A stretch of 64,000 bases of DNA from Massilia sp. TS11 (GCF_022012445.1 NZ_JAKLTS010000011.1:1-64000), one strand, 5' to 3'; positions 47,174-61,237 are shown, numbered from the stretch's first letter. Notes: generated by a model from the sequence alone, not told the origin. Translations and numbers: made by a program.

Positions 47174-49067
47174 ACCCCAAGACATCGCCGCCGAGCCGGC
47201 CGCACCGAAGCGCAAGCGCCGCACCAAGGCCGAAATCGAGGCCGACAAGGCGGCTGCCGCCGCCGCAGGCGAAGTAGCCGCGCCCAAGCGCAAACGCGCC
47301 AGCGCCGCCGCCACGAGCGAGGCTGAGGCCGCCCCGGCCGAGGCCAAGCCGAAGCGCACGCGCAAGCCGGCCGCTGAAGCCGCCGAGAGCGCCGCCCCGG
47401 CCGCCGCCGAGGATGCGCCTGCCAAGCCGCGCCGCCGCGCCAAGAGCGCCGAGGCTGCGCCGGCCGAGGTCCCCGCCGCGGTGGCCGTCAGCGCTGGTGA
47501 GGCCGCAGGCGAGAGCGCAGCGGAACGCGCACCGCGCGGCCCGCGCAAGCTGCGCGAAGAGCGCGCCGCACGGGCGCCGGAAGCGGCTGCCGCCGCCCAG
47601 CCGGGCGTCGAGGGTGGCGCCGTCGAGGCCCATCCCGAGGGCGCCCGTCCGGGCAAGAAGAAAAAGAAGAAGAACAAAAACAAGCCGGGTCAGCCGCAGC
47701 AGGCCCAGGGCCAGGCGCCGGCCGCCGGCGGCCAGCCGGGCAAGGGGCCGCAGCACAAGGGCCAGCCGCACAAGGGTCCGAAAGGGCAGGGCGGCAAACT
47801 CCATCCCGACGATATTTTCTCCTTCGTGACCTCGGACGCGTTTGACGCCGACGACGGCGCCCGCAACGCCCCGGCCAAGCCGGTGCGGCGCGATCTGACC
47901 GCCGAGGACGACGCGCCCAAGCTGCACAAGGTATTGGCCGAGGCCGGTCTCGGTTCGCGCCGCGACATGGAAGAGCTGATCATCGCCGGCCGCGTCTCGG
48001 TCAATGGCGAGCCGGCCCACATCGGCCAGCGCATCCTGCCGACCGACGCCGTGCGCATCAACGGCAAGCTGATTCAGCGTAAGGTCAGCAAGAAGCCGCC
48101 GCGCGTGCTCATCTATCACAAGCCGGCCGGCGAAATCGTCAGCCACGACGATCCGGAAGGCCGTCCGAGCGTGTTCGACCGCCTGCCGACCATGAAGACC
48201 GGCAAATGGCTGGCCGTCGGCCGTCTCGACTTCAATACCGAAGGCCTGCTGCTGTTCACGACCTCGGGCGATCTGGCCAACCGCCTGATGCACCCGCGCT
48301 ACAACATCGAGCGCGAATACGCGGTGCGCACGCTGGGCGAACTCGAAGAAGGCAACCGCCAGAAGCTGCTGGCCGGTGTCCAGCTCGATGATGGCCTGGC
48401 CCAGTTCAGCAAGATCGCCGATGGCGGCGGCGAAGGCGTCAACAAGTGGTACCGCGTGGTCATCGGCGAAGGCCGCAACCGCGAAGTGCGCCGCATGTTC
48501 GAGGCGGTCGGCCTGACCGTGTCGCGCCTGATCCGCACGCGCTACGGCGTCATGACCCTGCCGTCGAGCCTGAAGCGCGGCCGCTGGGAGGAGCTGGACG
48601 AGCACGCCGTGCGCGACCTGCTGCGCATCGTCGGCCTCGACAGCAAGAAGGGCGGCCAGCCCCAGCCGCAGGGCAAGGGTGGCCAGGCCAAGGGGCCGGC
48701 CAAGGGCATGGACCGCTCGGACGGCAACCGCATCGACCGCGCCGACGCCAACCGCAACCGCGACCCCTTCGGTCCGCCGGTGGCGCGCGCCGGTGTCGAG
48801 CAGGTGCCGGCCGCCTTCGCTCCCGCGCCCAAGGGGCGTGGCGCGTATGGCAAGCCGTATGGCGGCCAGGGCCAGGGCCAGGGGCAGGGCCAAGGTCAGG
48901 GTCAGGGCGGCAAAGGCAAGAACAAGAAGGGCAAGCCGGCCAGCGGTCCGCGCCAGCCCGACCCCTTGATGACCACCTTCGGCTTTGCCGGCGGTGGCGC
49001 CAACCGCCGTGGTCATGGCGGCTTCCCGGGTGAGCACGGGCTGCCGCGCCGTGGTCGTCGCGGTTGA
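47160..49067 (+). CDS. rluB: 23S rRNA pseudouridine(2605) synthase RluB with long basic tails
   Basis: RluB converts U2605 of 23S rRNA to pseudouridine. The 635-residue protein is much longer than the ~290-residue E. coli enzyme. The first ~250 residues are an Ala/Lys/Glu-rich disordered extension with [18 protein letters not shown] segments and a [10 protein letters not shown] run. An S4 RNA-binding domain follows (about 254-300, [18 protein letters not shown]), then the catalytic domain with [14 protein letters not shown]; the nucleophile is Asp357. The C-terminal ~130 residues are again basic and low complexity, with a GQ repeat. Long tails are common in betaproteobacterial RluB and may bind RNA. 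It is translationally coupled to scpB. Confidence 0.92.
   Translation: MDTTEPQDIAAEPAAPKRKRRTKAEIEADKAAAAAAGEVAAPKRKRASAAATSEAEAAPAEAKPKRTRKPAAEAAESAAPAAAEDAPAKPRRRAKSAEAAPAEVPAAVAVSAGEAAGESAAERAPRGPRKLREERAARAPEAAAAAQPGVEGGAVEAHPEGARPGKKKKKKNKNKPGQPQQAQGQAPAAGGQPGKGPQHKGQPHKGPKGQGGKLHPDDIFSFVTSDAFDADDGARNAPAKPVRRDLTAEDDAPKLHKVLAEAGLGSRRDMEELIIAGRVSVNGEPAHIGQRILPTDAVRINGKLIQRKVSKKPPRVLIYHKPAGEIVSHDDPEGRPSVFDRLPTMKTGKWLAVGRLDFNTEGLLLFTTSGDLANRLMHPRYNIEREYAVRTLGELEEGNRQKLLAGVQLDDGLAQFSKIADGGGEGVNKWYRVVIGEGRNREVRRMFEAVGLTVSRLIRTRYGVMTLPSSLKRGRWEELDEHAVRDLLRIVGLDSKKGGQPQPQGKGGQAKGPAKGMDRSDGNRIDRADANRNRDPFGPPVARAGVEQVPAAFAPAPKGRGAYGKPYGGQGQGQGQGQGQGQGGKGKNKKGKPASGPRQPDPLMTTFGFAGGGANRRGHGGFPGEHGLPRRGRRG
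48864..48905 (+). repeat. hexanucleotide repeat coding (GQ)n in rluB
   Basis: Seven copies of a GGCCAG-like unit with a few base changes encode Gly-Gln repeats in the RluB tail. Repeat number could vary by slippage without changing the frame. Confidence 0.8.
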
Positions 49068-49127
49068 TAGAATGATAAGTTTGGCGTGGGCCGGTGTTGT
49101 TTGCTGGTCCACGCGCCCGTGCGCAGA

Positions 49128-49156
49128 TTGCGGTCAGTCCCGTCAACTGCTATAAT
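49128..49156 (+). promoter_or_regulatory. sigma-70 promoter of the rimP-nusA-infB operon
   Basis: TTGCGG (49128-49133) and a perfect TATAAT (49151-49156) are spaced by 17 bp. Transcription would start near 49163, giving a leader of about 100 bases before rimP. Confidence 0.85.
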
Positions 49157-49169
49157 TTGCAGCCTAATA

Positions 49170-49240
49170 AAAGTACTCGTAGGAAGTGCTTTCATCTGGC
49201 TGGAATCATACAAGGATGGGCAATCGCCCATTTTTTTTTT
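49170..49240 (+). terminator. leader hairpins before rimP (candidate attenuator)
   Basis: The first hairpin is AAAGTACT (49170-49177) / AGTGCTTT (49185-49192), with one G-U pair. The second is ATGGGC-AATC-GCCCAT (49216-49231) with ten T (49231-49240), a short intrinsic terminator inside the leader, 24 bases before the rimP start. In other bacteria this operon is autoregulated by NusA through terminators in its leader. No tRNA gene is present here, unlike the metY-rimP arrangement of E. coli. Confidence 0.6.
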
Positions 49241-49264
49241 GTTGATCCGCTTTGGAGTCATTAC

Positions 49265-51315
<2,051 letters not shown>

Positions 51316-51360
51316 GCAGACATTACTTCATCTGATTCGACACGAGAAAAGAGGATTTGC

Positions 51361-54195
51361 ATGGCGAGTAACAACGTAGCCCAATTTGCCACCGAACTGA
51401 AGATGCCGCCCGACGTGCTGCTAGCTCAGCTGCGCTCGGCCGGCGTCGACAAGAGTTCGGCGTCGGATCCCTTGTCGAAAGAAGATAAGGAAAAGCTGCT
51501 CGACCATCTGCGCCGTTCGCACGGCAGCGGCGAACCGGCGGAAAAGAAGAAGATCACGCTGACGCGCAAGGAAACCACCGAGATCAAGCAGGCCGATGCC
51601 ACCGGCAAGTCGCGCACGATCCAGGTGGAAGTGCGCAAGAAGCGCACCTTCGTCCAGCGTGACGATCTGGTCGCCAGCGCCCCCGCGCCGGCCCCGGCCG
51701 CCGCGCCCGTGGTCGACCCGGCCGAACAGGCCCGGCGCGAGGAAGAAGCGCGCCGCCAGGCTGAACTGATCGCCCGTCAGGAAGCCGAACTGAAAGAAAA
51801 ACAGGAGCGTCTGGCCAAGCTCGAAGCCGAGAAGGCCGAGCAGGCCCGTCAGGCCGAACTCGAAGCCAAGCGCCGCAGCGAAGAGCAGGCCAAGCGTGAA
51901 GCCGAGGCCGCCGCTGCCCACGCCGACAAGGCCGAGGACGAGTCGCGCAAGAAGGCCGAAGCCGAAGACGCCAAGCGCGCCGCCGAGCTGGCCGCCAAGG
52001 AAGCGGCCGACCGCGCCGCCGCCACCGAGCGCGCACGCCAGGCCGTGGCCGACGAAGTGGCCCAGATCAAGGCCATGATGAACGCCCCGCGCCGCGTGAT
52101 GAAGGCGCCCGAGCCGACCGCCGCTCCGACCGCCGCCCCGGCCGCCAAGCCGAAATCGGCCGAAGGCACGCTGCACAAGCCGGCCGACAAGAAACCGGCC
52201 GCCGGCGCCGACAAGAAAGACGACAAGAAGGGCGACAAGAAATCGATCAAGTCGGCCAATGTGTCTTCGACCTGGCAGGACGAGCGCAATAAGCGCGGTG
52301 CTGGCGGTCCGAGCAAAGGCCGTGGCAACAGCCCGGCCGCGACCGGCGGCCGCGACGGCTGGCGCAGTGGCGGCAAGAGCCGCCGCGGCGGCCACCATGA
52401 CGACCGCGAATCGAACTTCCAGGTGCCGACCGAGGCCGTGATCAAGGAAGTCTATGTGCCGGAAACCATCACCGTGGCCGAACTGGCCCACAAGATGTCG
52501 GTCAAGGCCTCCGAGGTCATCAAACAGCTGATGAAGCTCGGCCAGATGTGCACGATCAACCAGGTGCTCGACCAGGAAACGGCCATGATCGTGGTCGAGG
52601 AAATGGGCCACAAGGCCCACGCCGCCGAGGCCGACGATCCGGAAGCCATCCTGGCCGATCAGGGCGAGCACGCGCACTTCGAGTCGCTGCCGCGCGCCCC
52701 GGTGGTCACGGTCATGGGTCACGTCGACCATGGTAAGACCTCGCTGCTCGACTACATCCGGCGCGCTAAGGTCGCCGCCGGTGAAGCCGGTGGCATTACC
52801 CAGCACATCGGCGCCTACCACGTCGATACGCCGCGCGGCATCATCACCTTCCTCGACACCCCGGGTCACGAGGCCTTCACGGCCATGCGTGCGCGCGGCG
52901 CCAAGGCCACCGACATCGTGATTCTGGTGGTGGCCGGCGACGACGGCGTGATGCCGCAAACCAAGGAGGCGATCGCCCACGCGAAAGCGGCCGGCGTGCC
53001 CCTGGTGGTGGCCATCAACAAGATGGACAAGCCGGGCGCCAACGTCGAACGCGTGACCCAGGAACTGATCAACGAGCACGTGGTGCCGGAAGCCTACGGT
53101 GGTGAATCGCCGTTCGTGCCGGTGTCGGCCAAGACCGGCATGGGCATCGACTCCCTGCTCGAAAACGTGCTGCTGCAGGCCGAAGTGCTGGAGCTGACCG
53201 CCCCGGTCGAAGCGCCGGCGCGCGGCCTGGTGGTCGAAGCCCGTCTCGACAAGGGCCGCGGCCCGGTTGCCACCATCCTCGTGCAGAGCGGTACGCTCAA
53301 GCGCGGCGACGTGGTGCTGGCCGGTTCCTCGTATGGCCGCGTGCGCGCCATGCTGGACGAAAACGGCAAGGCGATCAGCGAAGCCGGCCCCTCGATTCCG
53401 GTCGAGATCCAGGGTCTGACCGAAGTCCCGGCCGCCGGTGAAGAAGCGATGGTCATGGCCGACGAACGCAAGGCGCGTGAAATCGCCCTGTTCCGTCAGG
53501 GTAAATTCCGCGACGTCAAACTGGCCAAGCAGCAGGCCGCCAAGCTCGAGAACATGTTCGAGCAGATGGCCGAAGGCGAAGTCAAGAACCTGCCCCTCAT
53601 CATCAAGACCGATGTCCAGGGTTCGCAGGAAGCGCTGGTCGGCTCGATGCAGAAACTGTCGACCTCGGAAGTGCGGGTGCAGATCGTGCACGCGGCCGTG
53701 GGCGGCATTTCGGAATCGGACGTCAACCTGGCGGTGGCCTCGAAGGCCGTCATCATCGGCTTCAATGCGCGCGCCGATGCCCAGGCGCGCCGTCTGGCCG
53801 AAGCCAATGGCGTCGACATCCGCTACTACAACATCATCTACGACGCGATCGAAGATGTGAAAGCGGCCATGTCCGGCATGCTGGCGCCCGAGAAGCGCGA
53901 GCAGGTCACGGGCCAGGTCGAAATCCGTCAGGTCATCCTGGTGTCGAAAGTGGGCGCGATCGCCGGCTGTCTGGTCACCGATGGCGTGGTCAAGCGGACC
54001 TCCTCGGTGCGCCTGCTGCGCAACAACATCGTGGTCTGGACCGGCGAGATCGACTCGCTCAAACGCTTCAAGGACGACGCCAAGGAAGTGCGCGCCGGCT
54101 TCGAGTGCGGTCTGTCGCTCAAGGGCTACAACGACATCCAGGTGGGCGACACGCTGGAAGTGTTCGAAGTCCAGGAAATCGCCCGTACGCTGTAA
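51361..54195 (+). CDS. infB: translation initiation factor IF-2
   Basis: IF-2 is the GTPase that brings initiator tRNA to the ribosome. The 944-residue protein has a helical N-terminal IF2-N domain ([20 protein letters not shown]), a long Glu/Lys/Ala coiled-coil and low-complexity linker (about 115-350), a second IF2-N domain (about 370), and a G domain from about 445 with G1 GHVDHGKT (453-460), G3 Asp499 in DTPGHEAF and G4 NKMD (553-556). The C-terminal domains bind fMet-tRNA. GAGGA lies 7 bases before the ATG. Confidence 0.97.
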   Translation: MASNNVAQFATELKMPPDVLLAQLRSAGVDKSSASDPLSKEDKEKLLDHLRRSHGSGEPAEKKKITLTRKETTEIKQADATGKSRTIQVEVRKKRTFVQRDDLVASAPAPAPAAAPVVDPAEQARREEEARRQAELIARQEAELKEKQERLAKLEAEKAEQARQAELEAKRRSEEQAKREAEAAAAHADKAEDESRKKAEAEDAKRAAELAAKEAADRAAATERARQAVADEVAQIKAMMNAPRRVMKAPEPTAAPTAAPAAKPKSAEGTLHKPADKKPAAGADKKDDKKGDKKSIKSANVSSTWQDERNKRGAGGPSKGRGNSPAATGGRDGWRSGGKSRRGGHHDDRESNFQVPTEAVIKEVYVPETITVAELAHKMSVKASEVIKQLMKLGQMCTINQVLDQETAMIVVEEMGHKAHAAEADDPEAILADQGEHAHFESLPRAPVVTVMGHVDHGKTSLLDYIRRAKVAAGEAGGITQHIGAYHVDTPRGIITFLDTPGHEAFTAMRARGAKATDIVILVVAGDDGVMPQTKEAIAHAKAAGVPLVVAINKMDKPGANVERVTQELINEHVVPEAYGGESPFVPVSAKTGMGIDSLLENVLLQAEVLELTAPVEAPARGLVVEARLDKGRGPVATILVQSGTLKRGDVVLAGSSYGRVRAMLDENGKAISEAGPSIPVEIQGLTEVPAAGEEAMVMADERKAREIALFRQGKFRDVKLAKQQAAKLENMFEQMAEGEVKNLPLIIKTDVQGSQEALVGSMQKLSTSEVRVQIVHAAVGGISESDVNLAVASKAVIIGFNARADAQARRLAEANGVDIRYYNIIYDAIEDVKAAMSGMLAPEKREQVTGQVEIRQVILVSKVGAIAGCLVTDGVVKRTSSVRLLRNNIVVWTGEIDSLKRFKDDAKEVRAGFECGLSLKGYNDIQVGDTLEVFEVQEIARTL

Positions 54196-54201
54196 GGGTC
54201 T

Positions 54202-54597
54202 ATGGTCAAGCACAGTAAAACGATCCCGGCGCGCGGCCTGCGCGTCGCGGATCAGATCCAGCGCGATCTGTCCGAGCTCATCGCTTTTGAGCTGAAGGAC
54301 CCGCGCGTCGGCATGATCACGATTTCCGAAGTCCAGCTCACGCCCGACTACGCGCACGCCAAGGTGTTCTTCACCACCCTGAAGGACGACCCGGCGGCGA
54401 TCGAGCAATGCCTGCAGGGCCTGGCCAAGTCGGCCGGCTATCTGCGCAATCAGCTCGGCAAGCGCCTGCATATCCACACGCTGCCGCAGCTGCATTTCGT
54501 GCACGACACCTCGACCGCGCGCGGCATGGAAATGTCGCGTCTGATCGACGAGGCCAACGCCACCCGCGCCAAGGACGATCTTGAGCCTGACGCGTAA
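54202..54597 (+). CDS. rbfA: ribosome-binding factor A
   Basis: RbfA is a small KH-fold protein needed for 16S rRNA 5'-end processing and cold adaptation. It has 131 residues, the usual length. Seen: [29 protein letters not shown] in parts and [12 protein letters not shown]. It starts 6 bases after the infB stop, with AGGG in the overlap region, and its end overlaps the truB start by 17 bp. Confidence 0.95.
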   Translation: MVKHSKTIPARGLRVADQIQRDLSELIAFELKDPRVGMITISEVQLTPDYAHAKVFFTTLKDDPAAIEQCLQGLAKSAGYLRNQLGKRLHIHTLPQLHFVHDTSTARGMEMSRLIDEANATRAKDDLEPDA

Positions 54598-55507
54598 GCC
54601 GCGCGCCCTGGTCGACGGCGTTCTGCTGCTCGACAAACCGGAAGGTCTGAGCAGTAACGACGCCCTGATTCAGGCCAAGCGCATCCTCAATGCCAAGAAG
54701 GCTGGCCACACGGGCACGCTCGACCCCTTCGCCACCGGCCTGCTGCCGCTGTGCTTCGGCGAGGCGACCAAGTTCTCGCAGGACTTGCTGGAAGCCGACA
54801 AGACCTATGAAACGACGGTGCACCTGGGTGTCACGACGACCACCGGCGACACCGAAGGCGAGCGCGTGGCCGAGGCCCCGGTGCAGGTCGACGAGGCCCA
54901 GATTGCGGCCGTGCTGGCGCGTTTTCGCGGACCGATTCTGCAGGTGCCGCCGATGTATTCAGCCCTCAAGCGCGACGGCAAGGCCCTGTACGAATACGCG
55001 CGCGCCGGCATCACGCTGGAACGCGAGGCGCGTCCGGTCACCATCCATGCGCTCACCCTGCTCGGCTACGACGCGCCGCTGCTGCGCCTGCGCGTGACCT
55101 GCTCGAAGGGCACCTATATCCGCGTGCTCGGTGAAGACATCGGCGCCGCGCTCGGCTGCGGCGCCCATCTGCAGAGCCTGCGCCGCACCGGCGTCGGTGC
55201 GCTGACGCTGGACGGCGCCGTCACGCTCGAGGCCTTGCGCGCCAGCGCCGCACCGCACAGCCTGCTGGCCCCGGTCGATGCGCTGCTCAGCACCTTTCCC
55301 GCCCTGCAGCTCGATGACGAGCATGCGCGCCGCTTCCTGCATGGCCAGCGCCTGGCCCTGGGCAAGGCCCCGGCCATCGCGCTCCCGGCCACGCAGGGCA
55401 GGGTGCGCGTCTACCATGGCGCGCAGCTGCTCGGCACCGGCCTGCTGGGCGAGTACAGCATCCTCGCGCCCGAGCGCCTGATCGCCCGCCCGCCCGACCC
55501 CGTCTGA
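54581..55507 (+). CDS. truB: tRNA pseudouridine(55) synthase TruB
   Basis: TruB makes pseudouridine 55 in the T-loop of tRNAs. The 308-residue protein has the catalytic Asp48 in [15 protein letters not shown] and the family motifs [36 protein letters not shown] in parts and [18 protein letters not shown] 54581 is the only start consistent with the conserved N-terminus; AAGGACGA lies just upstream and it overlaps rbfA. It is the last gene of the rimP-nusA-infB operon. Confidence 0.95.
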   Translation: MSLTRKPRALVDGVLLLDKPEGLSSNDALIQAKRILNAKKAGHTGTLDPFATGLLPLCFGEATKFSQDLLEADKTYETTVHLGVTTTTGDTEGERVAEAPVQVDEAQIAAVLARFRGPILQVPPMYSALKRDGKALYEYARAGITLEREARPVTIHALTLLGYDAPLLRLRVTCSKGTYIRVLGEDIGAALGCGAHLQSLRRTGVGALTLDGAVTLEALRASAAPHSLLAPVDALLSTFPALQLDDEHARRFLHGQRLALGKAPAIALPATQGRVRVYHGAQLLGTGLLGEYSILAPERLIARPPDPV

Positions 55508-55550
55508 GCCGCGCGCGCGGCCCGATTTGCACGGTCATCACCCGGTCATG

Positions 55551-55578
55551 TTGGGATTGGGGTAAGGCGTGCTATAAT
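55551..55578 (+). promoter_or_regulatory. sigma-70 promoter of typA
   Basis: TTGGGA (55551-55556) and a perfect TATAAT (55573-55578) are spaced by 16 bp, about 60 bases before the typA start. No clear terminator separates truB from typA, so some read-through is possible. Confidence 0.75.
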
Positions 55579-55639
55579 CGTGGGTTACAGATTTCGCGGC
55601 GCGCTGCCGCGCCCGCCTTCCTCGCTTCCGATTACGACC

Positions 55640-57475
<1,836 letters not shown>

Positions 57476-57518
57476 TTCCGCCTGGCGGGCCGCCGTGCGC
57501 GCGCCCGCCTGTCCGCAC

Positions 57519-58508
57519 ATGAAGACGCTTCCCAAACGCCGGGTGTCGGTCGCGCCCATGATGGACTGGACCGACCGCCACTGCCGCTATTTCCATCGCC
57601 TCATTTCGCGCCACACCTGGCTCTACACAGAGATGGTGACCACCGGTGCGCTCGTGCATGGCGATGTGGCGCGCCACCTGCGCTATCACGAGGCCGAGCA
57701 TCCGGTCGCCCTGCAGCTGGGCGGCAGCGATCCGGCCGATCTGGCCACCAGCGCCCGCCTGGGCGAACAATGGGGCTATGACGAAATCAATCTGAACTGC
57801 GGCTGCCCGTCCGAGCGCGTGCAGAAGGGCGCGTTTGGCGCCTGCCTGATGGCCGAGCCCCAGCTGGTGGCCGACTGCGTGAAAGCCATGCGCGATGCGG
57901 TCAGCATCGAGGTCACGGTCAAGCACCGGATCGGCATCGACCAGATCGAGGACTACAGCTTCGTGCGCGATTTTGTCGGCACCGTGGCGGCGGCCGGCTG
58001 CCGCAGTTTCACCGTGCACGCGCGCAATGCCATCCTCAAGGGCCTGTCGCCCAAAGAAAACCGCGAGATCCCGCCGCTCAAGTACGAAGTGGCCTATCAG
58101 CTCAAGCGCGATTTTCCCGCGCTCGAAATCATCATCAACGGCGGCGTCAAGACGCTCGACGAGGTGGACCGCCATCTGGCCCATGTGGACGGGGTGATGA
58201 TCGGGCGCGAGGCCTACCACAATCCCTGGCTGCTGGCCGAGGTCGACGCGCGCTTCTACGGCGACGCGCACGCCGTGCCGACGCGCGAACAGGTGCTGGC
58301 GGCCATGCTGCCCTATCTGGACGCCCAGCTGGCTTCGGACGAGGGCCGGCGCGGCCTGCGCCTGGGGACGATGACGCGCCACATGCTGGGTCTGTACGCG
58401 GGCCTGCCGGGTGCGCGCCATTTCCGCCGCCAGTTGTCGGATGCGAAATTGCTCGCTAGTAATGATATGCGTCAGATTCTCAACACGATCGGCCTCGCTG
58501 TAGCGTAG
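57519..58508 (+). CDS. dusA: tRNA-dihydrouridine synthase A
   Basis: This FMN enzyme reduces U20/U20a in the D-loop of tRNA to dihydrouridine. The 329-residue protein has the DusA N-terminus RRVSVAPMMDWTDRHCRYFHR. The catalytic Cys96 lies in NLNCGCPSERVQKGAFGACLM; KHRIGID and IIINGGVKT are FMN- and tRNA-binding motifs. ATG 57519 is chosen; a GTG at 57495 would add eight non-conserved residues. It follows typA by 43 bp and may be in the same transcript. Confidence 0.94.
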   Translation: MKTLPKRRVSVAPMMDWTDRHCRYFHRLISRHTWLYTEMVTTGALVHGDVARHLRYHEAEHPVALQLGGSDPADLATSARLGEQWGYDEINLNCGCPSERVQKGAFGACLMAEPQLVADCVKAMRDAVSIEVTVKHRIGIDQIEDYSFVRDFVGTVAAAGCRSFTVHARNAILKGLSPKENREIPPLKYEVAYQLKRDFPALEIIINGGVKTLDEVDRHLAHVDGVMIGREAYHNPWLLAEVDARFYGDAHAVPTREQVLAAMLPYLDAQLASDEGRRGLRLGTMTRHMLGLYAGLPGARHFRRQLSDAKLLASNDMRQILNTIGLAVA

Positions 58509-58605
58509 ACCCCAGTCAATATTGTTGCTTCAATAGCTAATTTGTTTGGCATTTGGTATTGTTCGTGTGAAAGTTGAAAATTGGTGAGAATCCCCGTAGC
58601 TTTGC

Positions 58606-58635
58606 TTGCCTCAAGGCAAATCAGGGGAATATAAT
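58606..58635 (+). promoter_or_regulatory. sigma-70 promoter of the chemoreceptor gene
   Basis: TTGCCT (58606-58611) and a perfect TATAAT (58630-58635) are spaced by 18 bp. The leader of about 115 bases contains a GGGGTCAGACC palindrome-like stretch at 58710-58720. No sigma-28 flagellar promoter was seen. The rest of 58509-58758 is non-coding. Confidence 0.7.
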
Positions 58636-58758
58636 CCAAGCTCAAGCACTCTTTTCCGGGCCTTTGATTTTTTGGCAACGCAGAGTGAGTGCGGGCGGGG
58701 TAGGAGCCCGGGGTCAGACCGGGGTGGTTCGTCAACAGCGTTGAGTAAAAGAGATCAC

Positions 58759-60492
58759 ATGAATTTAACTTCTATGAAAGTCGGCACCCGCCTGGCGCTC
58801 GGCTTCGCACTGGTGCTGGTCCTGCTGGTCGTGGTGACCTTCGTCGGCATCGTCCAGATGGGCGGGATCGAGGACCGCCTGGTCCGTGTCGTCGAAGTCA
58901 ATAACGTCGCCACCCGCAAGGTGCTGGACATGCGCACCAATGTGAGTGAGCGCATCCTGGCCCTCAAGCAGCTGACCCTGCTGACGGACGTGGACGCGAT
59001 CGCTGGCGAACTGGCCAAGATCAAAGAGAAGGACGCCGCCTACGACGCCCTGAACAAGGACCTGACGGCCCTGTTCGGCAAGTATGGCACCTCGCAGGAA
59101 AACGCACTGCTGCAGGTGGTCAAGGAAAACGACGCCGCCGCCATGGCCGCCGTGCCCAAGGCCTCCGAAGCCTGGCTGGCCGCCAAGCCCGATGATGCGA
59201 TGCGCATCTACCGCAAGGAAATCAAACCCTTCCAGACCAAGTGGCTGGAAGCGCTCGACCAGTTGGCCGCGACCGAAGACAAGCTGTCTTCGCAGTCCAA
59301 GGTCGACGCCGAGGAAGCCTACAAGAATGCGCGCAACACCATGATCATCCTCGGCGTCGTCGCCGTGCTGATGGGTCTGGGTGCTGCCACCGTGATCACG
59401 CGCAGCCTGCTCAAGCAGCTCGGCGGCGAGCCCGAGTACACGGCCGAAATCGCCGGCTCGATCTCGCACGGCGACCTGTCGATCTACATCGATACCGAGA
59501 AGGCCGAGAACGGTTCGCTGCTGTCCGAGATGAAGTCGATGCGCGACTCGCTGGTGTCGATCGTGGCCCAGGTGCGCGGCGGTACCGAGACGATCGGCAC
59601 GGCCTCGCGTGAAATCGCGGCTGGTAACATCGACCTGTCCTCGCGTACCGAAATGCAGGCCTCGGCGCTCGAGAAGACCGCCTCGGCGATGGAAGAACTG
59701 ACCTCGACCGTGAAGCAGAACGCCGATAACGCGCGCGAAGCCAATATGCTGGCCGCGAACGCCTCGGATGTGGCACGCAAGGGCGGCGAGGTGGTGTCCC
59801 AGGTGGTGGAAACCATGGGCTCGATCAACGAGTCGGCCAATAAGATCGTGGACATCATCGGCGTGATCGATGGCATCGCCTTCCAGACCAATATCCTGGC
59901 GCTCAATGCCGCGGTGGAAGCCGCCCGTGCTGGCGAGCAGGGCCGTGGTTTTGCCGTGGTGGCCTCGGAAGTGCGTAATCTGGCCCAGCGCTCGGCCGCT
60001 GCCGCCAAGGAAATCAAGACCCTGATCGGCGACTCGGCCGAAAAAGTCGAGCGCGGTTCCAAGCTGGTCGGCCAGGCCGGCGTGACGATGAACGAAGTGG
60101 TGTCCTCGGTCAAACGCGTGACCGACATCATGAGCGAAATCGCCAGCGCCTCGCAGGAGCAGAGCGCCGGCATCGAACAGGTAAACCTGTCGATCATCGA
60201 AATGGACAGCATGACGCAGCAGAACGCGGCCCTGGTGGAAGAAGCCGCCGCCGCCGCCCAGTCGCTGCAGGACCAGGCCAATGAATTGGCGCGCGTGGTC
60301 TCGATCTTCAAGCTGCAGGAAGGCGAGCAGGCGTATGTGGCCCCGGCCCCGGTGATCGTGTCGGCGCCGCCGGCCGCCGCCAGCGCCGAGAAGCTGCCGG
60401 TCAAGGCCGCCAAGCCGGCCCTGAAGACCCCGGCCCCGAAGAAGGAAAAACCGGCCCCCGCCCCGGCCGCAGATGAATGGGAAGAATTCTGA
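58759..60492 (+). CDS. methyl-accepting chemotaxis protein
   Basis: This inner-membrane chemoreceptor has 577 residues. TM1 is at about 11-33, a periplasmic four-helix-bundle sensor lies at about 34-193, TM2 at about 194-215, then a HAMP region, and the signalling domain has the conserved hairpin tip around IDGIAFQTNILALNAAVEAA (370-389) and GEQGRGFAVVA. It is a Tsr-type short receptor with methylation helices and a Pro/Ala/Lys-rich linker. The C-terminus ends EWEEF (573-577), a pentapeptide that recruits the CheR methyltransferase and CheB. ATG 58759 is the family-like start. The stop overlaps the next gene (ATGA). Confidence 0.94.
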   Translation: MNLTSMKVGTRLALGFALVLVLLVVVTFVGIVQMGGIEDRLVRVVEVNNVATRKVLDMRTNVSERILALKQLTLLTDVDAIAGELAKIKEKDAAYDALNKDLTALFGKYGTSQENALLQVVKENDAAAMAAVPKASEAWLAAKPDDAMRIYRKEIKPFQTKWLEALDQLAATEDKLSSQSKVDAEEAYKNARNTMIILGVVAVLMGLGAATVITRSLLKQLGGEPEYTAEIAGSISHGDLSIYIDTEKAENGSLLSEMKSMRDSLVSIVAQVRGGTETIGTASREIAAGNIDLSSRTEMQASALEKTASAMEELTSTVKQNADNAREANMLAANASDVARKGGEVVSQVVETMGSINESANKIVDIIGVIDGIAFQTNILALNAAVEAARAGEQGRGFAVVASEVRNLAQRSAAAAKEIKTLIGDSAEKVERGSKLVGQAGVTMNEVVSSVKRVTDIMSEIASASQEQSAGIEQVNLSIIEMDSMTQQNAALVEEAAAAAQSLQDQANELARVVSIFKLQEGEQAYVAPAPVIVSAPPAAASAEKLPVKAAKPALKTPAPKKEKPAPAPAADEWEEF

Positions 60493-60827
60493 TGATGAAG
60501 TTCCGTATTGCTGCCGCCTCGACCCTGCTGGCCGCAACGACCCTGGTGCATGCCGCGGAAACGCCGGCCCAATTGGACCAGAAGAATTGCAAGGTTGAGT
60601 ATCCCAAGGCCTCGTTGATGAACGAGGAGCAGGGCGAAGTCGGCATGTCGTTTCTGGTAAATCCGGATGGCTCGGTGGCCGATTCCAAGATCGAGAAGTC
60701 GAGTGGCTTCAAGACCCTGGACAAAGCCACCGTGAAGATGATTGGCGCCTGCAAGTTCAAGCCCGGAACGAAGGATGGCGCGCCGGCCCAGACCTGGACG
60801 AAAGTCGAGTACGTCTGGAAGCTCTGA
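60492..60827 (+). CDS. small secreted TonB-C-terminal-domain protein 1
   Basis: This 111-residue protein has a signal peptide (MMKFRIAAASTLLAATTL to HAA) and one TonB-type C-terminal domain: EQGEVGMSFLVNPDGSVADS, GFKTLDKATVKMIGACKFKP and WTKVEYVWKL. It lacks the membrane anchor and Pro-rich spanner of classical TonB, so it should be free in the periplasm. Cys38 and Cys91 could form a disulfide. The start overlaps the stop of the chemoreceptor gene, implying co-translation. Its role is unknown; binding to receptor TonB boxes or to the chemoreceptor's periplasmic domain is speculation. Confidence 0.75.
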   Translation: MMKFRIAAASTLLAATTLVHAAETPAQLDQKNCKVEYPKASLMNEEQGEVGMSFLVNPDGSVADSKIEKSSGFKTLDKATVKMIGACKFKPGTKDGAPAQTWTKVEYVWKL

Positions 60828-60869
60828 GCACGAAGACCAACGGGCTGATCTTTTTTTTGGGGAAGTAGA

Positions 60870-61220
60870 ATGTCGACGAAAAACGCACTGCGTCAACTGT
60901 GGTGTGGCCTGATGCTGGCAGGCATGGCGAATGCTGTGCTGGCTGCCGAGGTGCCGGCCCAGTTTGATCCGAAGTCCTGCAAGATTGATTATCCGAAGGC
61001 CTCGCTCGTGAACGAGGAGCAGGGGACGGTGTCGCTGTCCATCCTGGTCAATGCCGACGGCAGCGTGGCCGAAGCCAAGGTCGACAAGACCAGCGGTTTC
61101 AAGAACCTGGACAAGGCAGCCCAGAAGGGTCTGTCCGCGTGCAAGTTCAAGCCCGGTTCGAAGGACGGTGCGCCGGCCCAGACCTGGACCAAGGTCGACT
61201 ACGCCTGGAAGCTCGACTGA
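60870..61220 (+). CDS. small secreted TonB-C-terminal-domain protein 2
   Basis: This 116-residue paralogue of the preceding protein shares the PAQ-D-K-C-K-YPKAS-NEEQG framework and CKFKPG-KDGAPAQTWTKV with it. Its signal peptide runs through LWCGLMLAGMANAVLA. GGGGAAG lies 6 bases before the ATG. It also lacks a membrane anchor. A tandem duplication produced the pair. They are followed by a terminator, so the chemoreceptor gene and the two small genes form one transcription unit. Confidence 0.75.
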   Translation: MSTKNALRQLWCGLMLAGMANAVLAAEVPAQFDPKSCKIDYPKASLVNEEQGTVSLSILVNADGSVAEAKVDKTSGFKNLDKAAQKGLSACKFKPGSKDGAPAQTWTKVDYAWKLD

Positions 61221-61237
61221 GCGCACCAGCACCCAAG

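Noticed and set aside
48864-48905. CRISPR-like or minisatellite array
   Set aside because: The 6-bp units are contiguous without spacers and stay in the rluB reading frame, encoding Gly-Gln repeats.
49157-49264. Initiator tRNA gene (metY) before rimP as in E. coli
   Set aside because: No cloverleaf or T-loop GTTCRA motif; the stretch forms two simple hairpins instead.
58590-58735. Possible cyclic-di-GMP (GEMM) riboswitch before the chemoreceptor
   Set aside because: Fragments such as AAGGCAAATC and AACGCAGAG look similar, but the order and pairing of the conserved GEMM core cannot be made, and 58606-58635 is better explained as a promoter.
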